A DNA stretch of 64,000 nucleotides from Stenotrophomonas sp. VV52 (GCF_002893095.1 NZ_PKQQ01000003.1:1-64000); one strand, 5' to 3'; shown: positions 1 through 9,774, counted from the stretch's first letter. Program-made: numbers and translations. The notes: generated by a model not told the origin, from the letters alone.

Positions 1-806
1 CGGACTTCAACGGCACCAAGCTGCTGGACGGTTCGTTCTCCAGCCAGCTGTTCCAAGTGGGCGCCAACGCCGGCCAGGCCATCGCCATCGACAAGGTGGT
101 CAATGCGAAGGCCGACTCGCTGGGCGCTGCGACCTTCGCCACCGCCGGCAAGATTGAAGTGGACGGTGCAGACCTCGCCAGCGGCACCATTGGTGCGATG
201 ACCGTCGGTGGCGTGGCACTGGGCGACGTGAAGTTCGACTACGTGGCCGGCGCCGATGCCGCCAACCAAGCCAACGCCGTCAAGGCGATCACCGCGGCGA
301 TCAGCAGCAAGCTCGGTGAAACCGGCCTGCTGGCAACGCAGGCGGTGGATGCGACCGGCAAGGCGATCGATGGCGAAATCACCCTGACCTCGGTCAAGGC
401 CGACGCCAAGCTGGCCGACCTGGCCGTGGCTGGCGCGGGCGCTTCGGTGGCTGGTGTGACCACCACCGACGTGACCGCCAACACCACCGCTTCGCACCTG
501 TCCGATCTGAAGATCGACACCGTTGCTGGCGCCCAGCAGGCGCTGGAAATCGTCGACAAGGCGCTGGGTTCGATCAACAGCACCCGTGCCGACCTGGGTG
601 CCGTGCAGAACCGCTTCACCTCGGTCGTCGCCAACCTGCAGACCTCCACCGAAAACCTGTCCGCGTCGCGCAGCCGCATCAAGGACACGGATTTCGCCAA
701 GGAAACCGCAGAGCTGACCCGCACCCAGATCCTGCAGCAGGCCGGTACGGCCATGCTGGCCCAGGCCAACCAGGTGCCGCAGAACGTGCTCAGCCTGCTG
801 CGCTGA
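1..806 (+). CDS. fliC: Flagellin FliC, C-terminal part (5' end outside window)
   Basis: Flagellin, the filament subunit exported through the flagellar type III apparatus. Only the C-terminal ~268 codons are present; the reading frame enters at base 3 with the typical flagellin stretch FNGTKLLDGSF followed by FQVGANAGQ. A variable, Ala/Thr/Gly-rich surface domain (about 190-500) is followed by the conserved D1/D0 helices (INSTRADLGAVQNRF, ENLSASRSRIKDTDFAKETAELTR) and the C-terminal LAQANQVPQNVLSLLR, which is near-invariant among flagellins. The gene ends with TGA at 804-806 and is followed by a GC-rich hairpin and a strong terminator before fliD. The promoter is not visible. Identity is certain; which flagellin paralogue this is cannot be told from the fragment. 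Confidence 0.97.
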   Translation, partial: DFNGTKLLDGSFSSQLFQVGANAGQAIAIDKVVNAKADSLGAATFATAGKIEVDGADLASGTIGAMTVGGVALGDVKFDYVAGADAANQANAVKAITAAISSKLGETGLLATQAVDATGKAIDGEITLTSVKADAKLADLAVAGAGASVAGVTTTDVTANTTASHLSDLKIDTVAGAQQALEIVDKALGSINSTRADLGAVQNRFTSVVANLQTSTENLSASRSRIKDTDFAKETAELTRTQILQQAGTAMLAQANQVPQNVLSLLR

Positions 807-1004
807 GCCACGCGCCTACGCCGCCGGCACATCGCCGGCGGCGCGGGCAACCCCGAGCAGCAGCAAACCCATTGCAGGACCGGGCCATGTCCATGGACGC
901 CGTGGCCATGGCCCGCCCCTGCGGCCGAACTGTTATCAGCGCTGTAAGTTTGACTGAACTCCCCGGGTGGCTTCGTCTCCCCCCGTATTTTTCAGTAGCC
1001 TGAG

Positions 1005-1033
1005 CCCTCCCCTGCATTGGGGGAGGGTTTTTT
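1005..1033 (+). terminator. Intrinsic terminator downstream of fliC
   Basis: The arms CCCTCCCC (1005-1012) and GGGGAGGG (1020-1027) form an 8-bp stem with a 7-base loop, followed directly by six T (1028-1033). It is the most canonical rho-independent terminator in the window and sits about 200 bases after the fliC stop. Confidence 0.9.
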
Positions 1034-1112
1034 ACAGACCCCCGGCCGGACCATGCTGCGTCCCGCCTGATCATCCCTGCAAAGGGCGTGCCATTCCTCC
1101 GCGCCCTGCCCG

Positions 1113-1128
1113 TGGCACAACTCCTGCA
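1113..1128 (+). promoter_or_regulatory. Sigma-54 promoter of fliD operon
   Basis: TGGCACAACTCCTGCA has the GG-N10-GC spacing and the TGGCAC -24 element of sigma-54 promoters; the -12 element is CTGCA rather than TTGCA. It lies 65 bases before the fliD start. RpoN2 and FleQ are encoded a few kb downstream. Confidence 0.85.
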
Positions 1129-1193
1129 TCGACACGGGTCTAAAGACCCTGCGGCTACGGCCGCTACATTCGTTGACAGACAGGAGAAACAGC

Positions 1194-2576
1194 GTGGCTG
1201 ACTTTGGTTACGGCGGCATCGGTTCGGGGCTGGACATTTCCGGCATGGTGGCCAGCCTGGTCGCGGCCGACCGCAAGCCCGCGGACAACGCACTGAACCT
1301 GCAGCAGTCCAAGGCCAAGATGCAGCTCTCGGCCGTGGGCACCGTCAAGTCCGCGTTCGACGTGCTCAGCACGTCGCTGAAGGCGCTCAAGGCCTCCACG
1401 GCCTTCGACGCACGCCTGTTCAACGTGACCAAGAGCGGCACCGACGAGATCCTGACGGCCAGCGGCACCAACGATGCCGCCACCGGCACCCATGTGGTCA
1501 AGGTCGAGCAGCTGGCGACGGCCAACAAGTGGATCGCCGACACCGCCATTCCCAAGACCAAGACCTTCGGCGCCGGAACCCTGACGCTGGATGTCGGTGT
1601 GGGCGACAAGATGAAGTCGCTGGACATCCAGGTCGAAGCCGACGACACCCTGTCCTCGATCCGTACCAAGATCGACAAGGCCGCCCGCAGCCTGGGCGTA
1701 CAGACCACCCTGATCGCCTCCGGCGACGACCAGTACCTGTCGCTGTCGCAGGAGAAGTCCGGCACCGCCAACGCGATCAAGCTGAGCGCCGGCAGCGGCA
1801 ACGCCGACCTGACCGCGCTGGCCGCCAGCATGTCCGAGCGCACCCCGGCGGCCGACGCCAAGCTGACCATCGACGGCGTGGCCGTGGTCGCCAGTGAGAA
1901 CACCGTCACCGACGTGGTCCCGGGCCTGACCCTGAACCTGAAGAAGGTCGGCGAGAGCAACGTCACCATCAGCAGCGACGTGGCTGCCGCGCGCAAGGTC
2001 ATGCAGGACTTCGTGACCGCCTACAACGGCGCGCTCGCGGCGATCAACACGGCGACCAAGTACGACATCGAAAACAAGGAGCCGTCCTCGCTGACCGGCG
2101 ACGCGCAGATGCGCGGTGCCGCCAGCCAGCTGCGCTCGATGATGAGTGGCGTGCTCAAGGACCTGGCCGCCAATGGCCTGGACCCCAAGACCCTGGGCCT
2201 GCAGACCCGCGCCTACCCGAATGCGGACGGCAGCCTGGTGCTCGACAACACCAAGTTCGAAGCGGCCCTGGTCAACCAGGCCGGCGCAGTGCGCCAGGCC
2301 TTCACCGGCGACGACGGTGCGGCCACCAAGCTGTTCAACATGGTCGACGGCTACACCAGCACCACGGTCGGCAAGGAAGGCGCGTTCGTTTCCCGCACCA
2401 AGAGCATCAATGCCACGCTGACCGACATCGACAAGCGCCGCAAGGCGCTCGACACGCGCATGGCCGGCGTCGAAGAACGCTACAAGAAGCAGTTCCTGGC
2501 GCTGGACGCCCTGATGGGCAAGCTCAGCCAGAGCAGCTCCGCGCTGAGCCAGCAGCTGAGCCAGCTGTCGGGTTGA
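1194..2576 (+). CDS. fliD: Flagellar hook-associated protein 2 (filament cap) FliD
   Basis: FliD forms the cap at the filament tip that folds incoming flagellin. The protein is 460 aa, with the N-terminal signature ADFGYGGIGSGLDISG and FliD_N helices, a central beta-rich region, and a C-terminal coiled-coil region ending in repeated Gln/Ser/Leu (SALSQQLSQLSG). The GTG start at 1194 is chosen because CAGGAG lies 7 bases upstream and the protein then begins as other FliD do; a TTG at 1173 in the same frame would precede the ribosome site. It is first in a unit with fliS, fliT-like and a PilZ gene, driven by the sigma-54 site at 1113-1128. Confidence 0.96.
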   Translation: MADFGYGGIGSGLDISGMVASLVAADRKPADNALNLQQSKAKMQLSAVGTVKSAFDVLSTSLKALKASTAFDARLFNVTKSGTDEILTASGTNDAATGTHVVKVEQLATANKWIADTAIPKTKTFGAGTLTLDVGVGDKMKSLDIQVEADDTLSSIRTKIDKAARSLGVQTTLIASGDDQYLSLSQEKSGTANAIKLSAGSGNADLTALAASMSERTPAADAKLTIDGVAVVASENTVTDVVPGLTLNLKKVGESNVTISSDVAAARKVMQDFVTAYNGALAAINTATKYDIENKEPSSLTGDAQMRGAASQLRSMMSGVLKDLAANGLDPKTLGLQTRAYPNADGSLVLDNTKFEAALVNQAGAVRQAFTGDDGAATKLFNMVDGYTSTTVGKEGAFVSRTKSINATLTDIDKRRKALDTRMAGVEERYKKQFLALDALMGKLSQSSSALSQQLSQLSG

Positions 2577-2643
2577 GCGCGGACGCTCAAGTTGGGCGCG
2601 CGCGCGGCCGATATCGGTACCAACGTTGCAGGAGACATGATCC

Positions 2644-3060
2644 ATGTACGGTTCCAACCGTCAATTCACCGAGCAGTACCGCAAGGTCGGCGTGCAGAGC
2701 TCGATCACCGATGCCGACCCGCACAAGCTGGTCGCGCTGCTGCTGTCCGGCGCGCTGGAACGCGTGCGCCTGGCCCAGGCCTGCCTGGAAGGCGGCGACC
2801 AGGCGCGCAAGGGCAAGGCGATCGGCGAGGTCTGCGCGATCGTGGGCCACCTCAACGGCTCGCTGGACCATGAAGCCGGTGGTGAAATCGCCGGCAATCT
2901 GTCCGCCCTGTACGATTACGTCATGCAGCGCCTGACCGAAGCCAACCTGCACAACGACCCCGAAGCCCTGCGCGAGTCGCTGGAGCTGCTGGGCGAGATC
3001 GATTCGGCCTGGAACGCGATTCCGCACGACCAGCGCCAGCCGGCCGCGGTCGCGCTGTGA
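2644..3060 (+). CDS. fliS: Flagellar secretion chaperone FliS
   Basis: FliS binds the C-terminus of flagellin in the cytoplasm, preventing premature polymerisation and guiding it to the export gate. At 138 aa it has the usual family length, with the all-helical FliS pattern: an N-terminal QYRKVGVQSSITDADPHKLV segment followed by helices containing LLLSGALERVRLAQ and the C-terminal LRESLELLGEIDSAW. An AGGAG precedes the ATG. It lies 67 bases after fliD, and its stop overlaps the next start (TGATG), indicating translational coupling. Confidence 0.95.
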   Translation: MYGSNRQFTEQYRKVGVQSSITDADPHKLVALLLSGALERVRLAQACLEGGDQARKGKAIGEVCAIVGHLNGSLDHEAGGEIAGNLSALYDYVMQRLTEANLHNDPEALRESLELLGEIDSAWNAIPHDQRQPAAVAL

Positions 3061-3365
3061 TGGACGGCGCGCTGTCGCTGGCCTGCCTCAATGCCGACCT
3101 CGATGCGGTGGAAGCAGCGCTGCGCGTGGACGACTACGCCGCCGCCGGGGTCTGCCTGGATGACCTGGACCGCCACCAGCAGGCCTGGCTGGCACAGCCG
3201 GGCGCGCTGGCCGACGTGGCCGGCCTGACCGCACTGGAAAGCCGCCAGCAGCGGCTGCTGCGGACGATGGCCAGCCAGCGCGACGAAGCCGCGCGCCACC
3301 TGCGCCAGAATGTTGCCGCCGGCCGCGTGGCGCGCGCCTACCTCACCGCAGAAGCCCTGTCATGA
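3060..3365 (+). CDS. FliT-like small flagellar chaperone (tentative)
   Basis: A 101-aa, Leu/Ala-rich, predominantly helical protein with no signal peptide or membrane segment. Size, helical character and its position after fliS fit FliT, the chaperone for the FliD cap protein, but sequence similarity to enteric FliT cannot be judged by eye. The ATG at 3060 overlaps the fliS stop codon, and its own stop overlaps the start of the following PilZ gene. The coupled order fliD-fliS-this gene-PilZ supports a role in FliD/flagellin export or its regulation. No catalytic motif is visible. Confidence 0.6.
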   Translation: MDGALSLACLNADLDAVEAALRVDDYAAAGVCLDDLDRHQQAWLAQPGALADVAGLTALESRQQRLLRTMASQRDEAARHLRQNVAAGRVARAYLTAEALS

Positions 3366-3940
3366 GCGACCAGCGCCCCAGCGACATCCATCATCCGGCC
3401 GAAAGCGAGCTGTTCGATGAAACGCTGAGCTGCGACCTGGCCCTGCCCGCCGAGTTCCGGCTGGGCAGCGCGGTGATCCGCCCGGGCAGCGCCGAGACCC
3501 TGCTGCGCAGCGTGGCCCTGGTCGAAGACGCGCGCGTCGACGACGGCCATGACGAGCGCGGCGACAGCGCCCAGCTGCAGCGGCTGGAGGCCAAGCTGGA
3601 CCTGACCATGGTGCTGCTCGGCCGGCTGGTGCGGCAGAGCACCCAGGAACTGGACCTGCGCCCGCTGCGCTGGTCGCGCCGCGGCATCCGCCTGGAGCTG
3701 GGCACCCGCACCGGCGCGCCGACCGGCAGCCTGGGCGTGATCCGCCTGCAGCCCTGCGACTGGCTGCCCGACCACATCGACCTGCCGGTTTCCATCCTGG
3801 CCGAAGCCGCCAGCGGCGCCGGCTCCTGCTTCCTGTGGCTGCGCTTCCAGCCCATGAGCGAAACGCTGGAAATGGCCCTCGAACGCCACCTGTTCAGGCT
3901 GCACCGCCGCCAGGTCGCGGAAAGCCGGCGCAGCCGCTGA
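3362..3940 (+). CDS. Atypical PilZ-domain protein, coiled-coil type
   Basis: A 192-aa protein resembling the non-canonical PilZ proteins of xanthomonads. After about 65 N-terminal residues there is a heptad-like helix (residues ~73-95, LQRLEAKLDLTMVLLGRLV) that would allow oligomerisation, then a beta-barrel-like C-terminal half (WSRRGIRLELG, LPVSILAEA, CFLWLRFQPMS). RxxxR and D/NxSxxG c-di-GMP motifs are not clearly present, so nucleotide binding is uncertain. A tetrameric PilZ protein with a long heptad-repeat helix is known from Xanthomonas; relationship to it is inferred. It is coupled to the preceding gene by a 4-base overlap and ends the fliD unit. Confidence 0.65.
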   Translation: MSDQRPSDIHHPAESELFDETLSCDLALPAEFRLGSAVIRPGSAETLLRSVALVEDARVDDGHDERGDSAQLQRLEAKLDLTMVLLGRLVRQSTQELDLRPLRWSRRGIRLELGTRTGAPTGSLGVIRLQPCDWLPDHIDLPVSILAEAASGAGSCFLWLRFQPMSETLEMALERHLFRLHRRQVAESRRSR

Positions 3941-3967
3941 AGCCAACCGTTGGCCGCTCGACCTCCC

Positions 3968-4072
3968 GGTAGCGCCGGCCGTTGGCCGGCCCAGGCGGTC
4001 CTTGGTCATGCGAGGAGCCGGCGCGACCGAGTGGGTTGGGACCGCCTGGGCCGGCCAGCAGCCGGCGCTACC
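3968..4072. repeat. Inverted pair of GTAG-type palindromes (SMAG/REP-like)
   Basis: GGTAGCGCCGGC (3968-3979) faces its exact inverse GCCGGCGCTACC (4061-4072). Each unit is itself a hairpin (GCCGGCC..GGCCGGC), and GGACCGCCTGGGCCGGCC pairs with the inner part of the left copy. The GTAG ends and internal GCCGGC palindrome match the style of SMAG elements described in S. maltophilia. It separates the fliD unit from the following regulator gene and could terminate transcription or stabilise RNA. Confidence 0.8.
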
Positions 4073-4137
4073 GCTTGGCTCCCGCCGCTGGGTCGGTTAA
4101 TGTGAAGAACTTCTTGACCTTCACACCCTCCCTGCCC

Positions 4138-4770
4138 GTGCGCGTTCTCATCGTCGACGATCACACCCTGGTCCGCGCCGGCCTCAGTCGCCTGCTCCAG
4201 GGCTTTGCCGACGTGGACGTGGCCGCCGAGGCCAGCAACGCCGAGCAGGCCCTGCAGATGGCGCTGCTGCATTCGCCCGACGTGATCCTGATGGACCTCT
4301 CCCTGCCCGGCCGCACCGGGCTGGAAGCGCTGAGCGACATCCTGGTCCGCGCGCCCGGCACCCGCGTGGTAATGATGACCATGCACGACGACGCCGTGCA
4401 CGTGCGCGACGCACTGGACCGCGGCGCGGTCGGCTTCGTGGTCAAGGACGCCGCCCCGCAGGAATTGGAACTGGCGCTGCGCGCCGCGCATGCCGGGCAG
4501 GTGTTCCTGAGCCCGCAGATCTCGGCCAAGATGCTGGCGCCCATGCTGGGCAAGGAAAAGCCGGTCGGCGTTGCCGCCCTCTCGCCGCGCCAGCGCGAGA
4601 TCCTGCGCCAGATCGGCAAGGGCGAGAGCAACAAGGAAATCGCCGCCGACCTCGGCATCAGCGTCAAGACCGTAGAGACCCACCGGGCGCGCATGATGGA
4701 GTCGCTGGGCTGCCGCCGCGCCAACGACCTGCTGCTGCTCGCCGCCCGCCACCAGCACGAGCTCGAGTAG
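4138..4770 (+). CDS. NarL/FixJ-family response regulator (orphan)
   Basis: A two-domain regulator: receiver domain (residues ~1-118, acidic pair D7-D8, phospho-acceptor D53 in LMDLSLPGRTG, lysine in FVVKDAAP) and a C-terminal LuxR-type helix-turn-helix (LSPRQREILRQIGKGESNKE, KTVETHRARMMESLG). With the GTG at 4138 it is 210 aa, the usual family size; GTG at 4102 would add 12 residues (222 aa) and neither has a strong ribosome site. No histidine kinase is next to it. It lies between the fliD unit and rpoN2, so a role in motility or virulence gene control is likely but inferred. Its stop codon TAG forms part of a REP-like palindrome. Confidence 0.88.
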   Translation: MRVLIVDDHTLVRAGLSRLLQGFADVDVAAEASNAEQALQMALLHSPDVILMDLSLPGRTGLEALSDILVRAPGTRVVMMTMHDDAVHVRDALDRGAVGFVVKDAAPQELELALRAAHAGQVFLSPQISAKMLAPMLGKEKPVGVAALSPRQREILRQIGKGESNKEIAADLGISVKTVETHRARMMESLGCRRANDLLLLAARHQHELE

Positions 4771-4791
4771 AGCGGGGCTCTGCCCCGCTGA
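4768..4791. repeat. REP-like palindrome overlapping a stop codon
   Basis: TAGAGCGGGGCTCTGCCCCGCT forms a tight stem AGCGGGGC/GCCCCGCT. The first three bases are the stop codon of the response regulator. A close relative lies after the third MCP at 49678-49701. The following 276 bases up to rpoN show no other gene. Confidence 0.65.
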
Positions 4792-5067
4792 GATGCGGGC
4801 GACCCGTCAGATCCCCGACACCCAACGGTCAGATGCAGCCCCAGTCGTCGGAATTTTGAATCGCAGACACACCGCCCGGCCACGCAGCGACAAGGCTTCC
4901 AGCGGCAACCAGCGTCAAAGAACTGGAATACGGTAGGGAATCTCCCTACAGGGTGTCGGGAACCTGACGACCTCGATCAGGAACCCCCTGATTTTCCCCT
5001 CAAGGGATCGGAAGCAAGATGTGTTCCATAACGCACCGGGGACACGGTGCGACGGGGATACACCGCA

Positions 5068-6477
5068 ATGAAGCCGACCCTATCGACCCAGCTGGGCCAG
5101 CAGCTCCACCTCACGCCGCAACTGCTGCAGTCGATCCGACTGCTGCAGCTGGACGGCATGCAGCTGGAGCTGGAGATCCGCCGCGCCCTGGAAACCAATC
5201 CCCTGCTGGAGCTGGAAGAAGCCCCGGCGCAGGAAACGGCGACCACCAGCGAAGCCGGCACCACGGTGGAAGTGGCCGCCTTCGACGAACTGCCCGAACC
5301 GGCGATGGGGGACGTGGCCGGTGCCAGCTGGCACGACGGCGACGATGACCGCCTGCAGCGCATCGCCGCCGACGAGTCCAGCGACCCGCAGCTGCGCGCC
5401 CTGCAGCGCCTGTCGCTGGAACTGGACGCCCGCGAACTGGCGGTGGCCCGGTTCTGGCTGGAACACTGCGACGACGCCGGTTACCTGGACGCCCCGCTGG
5501 CCCAGCTGACCCTGCTGGCCAGCGCCCATTGCGATGTCGACGCCGCCGGGGTGGAAGCGGTGCGCCAGCAGATCCTGCACGGCGACCCGGCCGGGCTGGC
5601 CGCGCAGGACCTGCACGAATGCCTGTCGGTGCAGCTGCGCGCCCTGCACGGCCGCGTGCCGGCCCGCCACCTGGCCCAGCGCGTGCTGGACAACGGCCTG
5701 GAGGCGCTGGCCGCGCACGACTACCCCGCCCTCGCCCGCCAGCTCGACGCCGAGGTGGCCGACATCCACGAAGCGGTGCGCCTGATCCTGTCGCTGCAGC
5801 CGCGCCCGGGCGACAGCCTGCTGCCGGACAGCACCGGCGCGGTCATCCCCGACGTGGTCGCCTGGCACGCCGACGGCCAATGGCGCGTGGCCCTGAACCC
5901 GGCCACCAGCCGCCGCCTCAGCATCAACCCCACCTACGAGAACGCCCTGGCCGATGCCGGCGACAGCGCCCAGCCGCTGCGCGACATGCTGCAGGAAGCC
6001 CGCTGGCTGACCCGCGGGCTGTCGATGCGCTACGACACCCTGCTGCGCACCACCCGGGTCATCATCGAGCGCCAGGCCGGCTTCCTGACCCGCGGCGAAG
6101 AGGCTATGGCCCCGCTGACCCTGAAGGAAGTGGCCGACGCCATCGGCATGCACGAGTCCACCGTCTCGCGGATCACCACCGGCAAGTACCTGCAGACCCC
6201 GCGCGGCACCCTGGAGCTGAAGCACTTCTTCGCGGTGCGGCTGGAAGGCGCCAGCGTCTCCGGCCAGGCCGTGAAGGCCATGGTCCGCCGCCTGATCGAC
6301 GCCGAACCGGCCGGCAAACCGCTGGCCGACGAAGCCATTGCGGGACTTCTGTCACGCCAGGGGGTGAATATTGCCCGTCGAACCGTTGCAAAATACCGCG
6401 AACAACTGGACATCGCGCCGGCCCGTGAACGCCGCCGGCACAGTGCCCGCACCCCGCTACTGGCCCGGGTGGGCTGA
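5068..6477 (+). CDS. rpoN: RNA polymerase sigma-54 factor RpoN (RpoN2)
   Basis: Alternative sigma factor for GG-N10-GC promoters, which needs an AAA+ activator to open DNA. The 469-aa protein has all parts of the family: the Gln/Leu-rich activator-interacting region I (residues 1-50, LHLTPQLLQSIRLLQLDGMQ), an acidic stretch (~50-115), the core-binding domain, a helix-turn-helix (MHESTVSRITTGKYLQT) and the RpoN box ARRTVAKYREQL near the end. ATG 5068 gives the family-typical start MKPTLSTQLGQQL. The neighbours vemR and fleQ mark this as the flagellar paralogue, called rpoN2 in Xanthomonas; FleQ is its probable activator at the fliD, fliE, fliL and flhB promoters. Confidence 0.96.
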   Translation: MKPTLSTQLGQQLHLTPQLLQSIRLLQLDGMQLELEIRRALETNPLLELEEAPAQETATTSEAGTTVEVAAFDELPEPAMGDVAGASWHDGDDDRLQRIAADESSDPQLRALQRLSLELDARELAVARFWLEHCDDAGYLDAPLAQLTLLASAHCDVDAAGVEAVRQQILHGDPAGLAAQDLHECLSVQLRALHGRVPARHLAQRVLDNGLEALAAHDYPALARQLDAEVADIHEAVRLILSLQPRPGDSLLPDSTGAVIPDVVAWHADGQWRVALNPATSRRLSINPTYENALADAGDSAQPLRDMLQEARWLTRGLSMRYDTLLRTTRVIIERQAGFLTRGEEAMAPLTLKEVADAIGMHESTVSRITTGKYLQTPRGTLELKHFFAVRLEGASVSGQAVKAMVRRLIDAEPAGKPLADEAIAGLLSRQGVNIARRTVAKYREQLDIAPARERRRHSARTPLLARVG

Positions 6478-6489
6478 GGAAGTACAACC

Positions 6490-6866
6490 ATGAACAAGCT
6501 CACCGTACTGCTGGTGGACGACCACGAAGGTTTCATCAACGCGGCCATGCGCCACTTCCGCAAGGTCGAGTGGCTGCACGTGGTCGGCAGTGCCGGCAAC
6601 GGCCTGGAAGCCATCGAGCGTTCCGAAGCGCTGCGCCCGCAGGTGGTGCTGATGGACCTGGCCATGCCGGAAATGGGCGGGCTGCAGGCCACCCGGCTGA
6701 TCAAGAGCCAGGACGACGCGCCGTACATCGTGATCGCCAGCCACTTCGATGACACCGAACACCGCGAGCACGCGCTGCGGGCCGGTGCCAACAACTTCGT
6801 CAGCAAGTTGTCCTACATCCAGGAGGTCATGCCGATTCTGGAAGGATTGAAGCCGGAGGCCACGCC

Positions 6867-6870
<4 letters not shown>
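6490..6870 (+). CDS. vemR: Single-domain response regulator VemR
   Basis: A 126-aa stand-alone receiver domain, with acidic pair D10-D11, phosphorylation site D56 ([13 protein letters not shown]) and lysine K106. It lacks an output domain and must act by protein contact. In Xanthomonas campestris a receiver-only protein encoded between rpoN2 and fleQ, VemR, controls exopolysaccharide, virulence and motility and works with FleQ; both location and size match here. The gene lies 12 bases after rpoN with a GAGGAAG ribosome site, and its TGA overlaps the fleQ start (ATGA). Confidence 0.88.
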
Positions 6871-8354
<1,484 letters not shown>

Positions 8355-8362
8355 CGGAAACG

Positions 8363-8420
8363 AATGGGGATCACACGCGTAGCGACACGCCACGCGTGTC
8401 CTCGCGGTGCCGGCCCCATT
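8363..8420. repeat. Nested inverted repeat after fleQ
   Basis: Outer arms AATGGGG (8363-8369) and CCCCATT (8414-8420) enclose inner arms ACACGCGT (8373-8380) and ACGCGTGT (8392-8399). The structure starts 9 bases after the fleQ stop and may act as a terminator although it has no T-run. Confidence 0.6.
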
Positions 8421-8457
8421 CCGGGATCCAAACGCCCTTACGCCGCCGGAACGAAGA

Positions 8458-8483
8458 GCAGCCACGCAGGGCGTGGCTCTACC
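8458..8483 (+). repeat. GTAGAGCC-family REP palindrome, copy 1
   Basis: GCAGCCACGCAGGGCGTGGCTCTACC: AGCCACGC pairs with GCGTGGCT around a short loop. Identical copies lie at 23545-23570 and 33687-33712 and an inverted near-copy at 33779-33804, so this is a dispersed intergenic family. Confidence 0.85.
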
Positions 8484-8639
8484 TTCACCTCGCCATGACG
8501 GCTCCGGGCATAGCGTCGCCCACAGCCGTGTGACGGGGCTTCAAAAACACGCTCCGGCTACGGGGAATCGGGGGATTCACGCAGAACGCCAAACCGGTGC
8601 ATGACCGGCCAGGTGCGCTGCCACCCGAGGATCTCTGCC

Positions 8640-9749
8640 ATGGATCGTTCCTGGTATCGCATTGCATTGCGTGGTGTTTCGCGCGCCTCCTTCGCCCGTT
8701 CGCTCGCCTTTGTTGGGGCCACGCTGTGCGTGTTCCTGTCGCTGAGCACTCCCGTTCTCGCCCAGACGGTCTGTACCCAGACCGGCGGCGCGGCACCTAC
8801 CGCTACCGGCGCTGGCGCCTTTGCCTGCGGCGATGCAGCCAGCGCCGGCGGCGCCAACGCCACGGCTGTCGGTAACGGTGCAGCCGCTGGCGACCAGTTC
8901 GGCACCGCCGTAGGACGCAATTCCGGCGCAACCGGGTTCGCTTCGACCGCAATCGGATATAACGTCAAGGCAGTTGGCCGCGACAGTCAGGCAATCGGCG
9001 TCAACAGCAACGCTACCGAGGAAGGCACCCTTGCGATCGGCGTAGGTACTGACGCCACAGCACTGAATGCTCTGGCATTCGGCCAAGGTGCAAAGGCCTC
9101 GGGCGTAAGTTCCATCGCCCTCGGCGCCGGCGCAGTCGCTACCGAAGCCAACACCGTCTCGCTCGGCGTCGCAGGCTCCGAACGCCGCATCGTCAACCTC
9201 GCCGCCGGTACCGCAGACACCGACGGGGTCAACGTCAGCCAGCTGAAGCAATCGGCTGCCGACACCCTCGCCGCGGCCAACACCTACACCGACGAGCAGG
9301 CCGACGCGACGCTCGCCGAAGCCAACACCTACACCGACACGGTGGCCGGTGACACGTTGGTGGCAGCGAACCAGTACACCGACCAGCAGGTCAACCAGCT
9401 CAGCAGCCTGGCCGCCGGTGCCAACGATGCACTCGCCCAGTTCAAGGCACAAGCCGAAGACCGGTTCGCCGGGATCGATGAGCGCCTGAACGGCATGGAC
9501 GACGCGTTGCGGGTGATGGACCGCCGGATCAGCCGCCAGGGCGCGATGGCCGCGGCGATGACGCAGAGCCTTGGCATGCCGGAGGTCGGCAGTAACTTCC
9601 TGGGTGCAGGCGTGGGCTGGTCCGAAGGCGAGAATGCCTTTGCCGCCAGTTTCCGTCGCCGCTTCACCGAGCACTTCACTGCGTCGGTAGGTGCGTCGCG
9701 CAGCGGTGACGAAAGCTCGGTTGCGGTCGGTGCTGGTGTGACCTGGTAA
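8640..9749 (+). CDS. Small YadA-like trimeric autotransporter adhesin
   Basis: A 369-aa surface protein. A long signal peptide (residues 1-41, ending VLA) is followed by a head of YadA-type left-handed repeats (TAIGYNVKAVGRDSQAIG, SSIALGAGAVATEANTVSLG), a neck (GSERRIVNLAAGTADTDGVN), a short stalk with three NxYTD units (TYTDEQ, TYTDTV, QYTDQQ), a coiled coil (GIDERLNGMDDALRVMDRRI) and a C-terminal YadA anchor of about 75 residues ending in VTW that would form the trimeric 12-strand outer-membrane pore. ATG 8640 is preferred (GAGGA nine bases upstream). It sits alone between fleQ and fliE, with a hairpin after it. Target and function are unknown; adhesion or biofilm attachment is inferred. 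Confidence 0.9.
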   Translation: MDRSWYRIALRGVSRASFARSLAFVGATLCVFLSLSTPVLAQTVCTQTGGAAPTATGAGAFACGDAASAGGANATAVGNGAAAGDQFGTAVGRNSGATGFASTAIGYNVKAVGRDSQAIGVNSNATEEGTLAIGVGTDATALNALAFGQGAKASGVSSIALGAGAVATEANTVSLGVAGSERRIVNLAAGTADTDGVNVSQLKQSAADTLAAANTYTDEQADATLAEANTYTDTVAGDTLVAANQYTDQQVNQLSSLAAGANDALAQFKAQAEDRFAGIDERLNGMDDALRVMDRRISRQGAMAAAMTQSLGMPEVGSNFLGAGVGWSEGENAFAASFRRRFTEHFTASVGASRSGDESSVAVGAGVTW

Positions 9750-9774
9750 CCGCGCTTTACCACCCATCCATACA

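Larger units (their letters stand above)
807..1193. other. fliC-fliD intergenic region
   Basis: This 387-base gap contains no credible gene. It holds a GC-rich hairpin just after fliC (arms 821-828 and 834-841), a classical intrinsic terminator at 1005-1033, and a sigma-54 promoter at 1113-1128 serving fliD. It therefore separates the fliC and fliD transcription units. Confidence 0.8.

Noticed and set aside
1164-2657. Long open frames on the minus strand opposite fliD, rpoN, fleQ, fliG, flhA, flhF, cheA and MCP genes
   Set aside because: They are the expected by-product of high GC with G/C-rich third positions in the real genes; their translations are Arg/Ala/Gln/His-rich with no domain, and no ribosome sites.
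8640-9749. Flagellar or hook protein in the fleQ-fliE gap
   Set aside because: A signal peptide, YadA-type head repeats and C-terminal anchor mark it as an autotransporter, not a type III-exported flagellar part.
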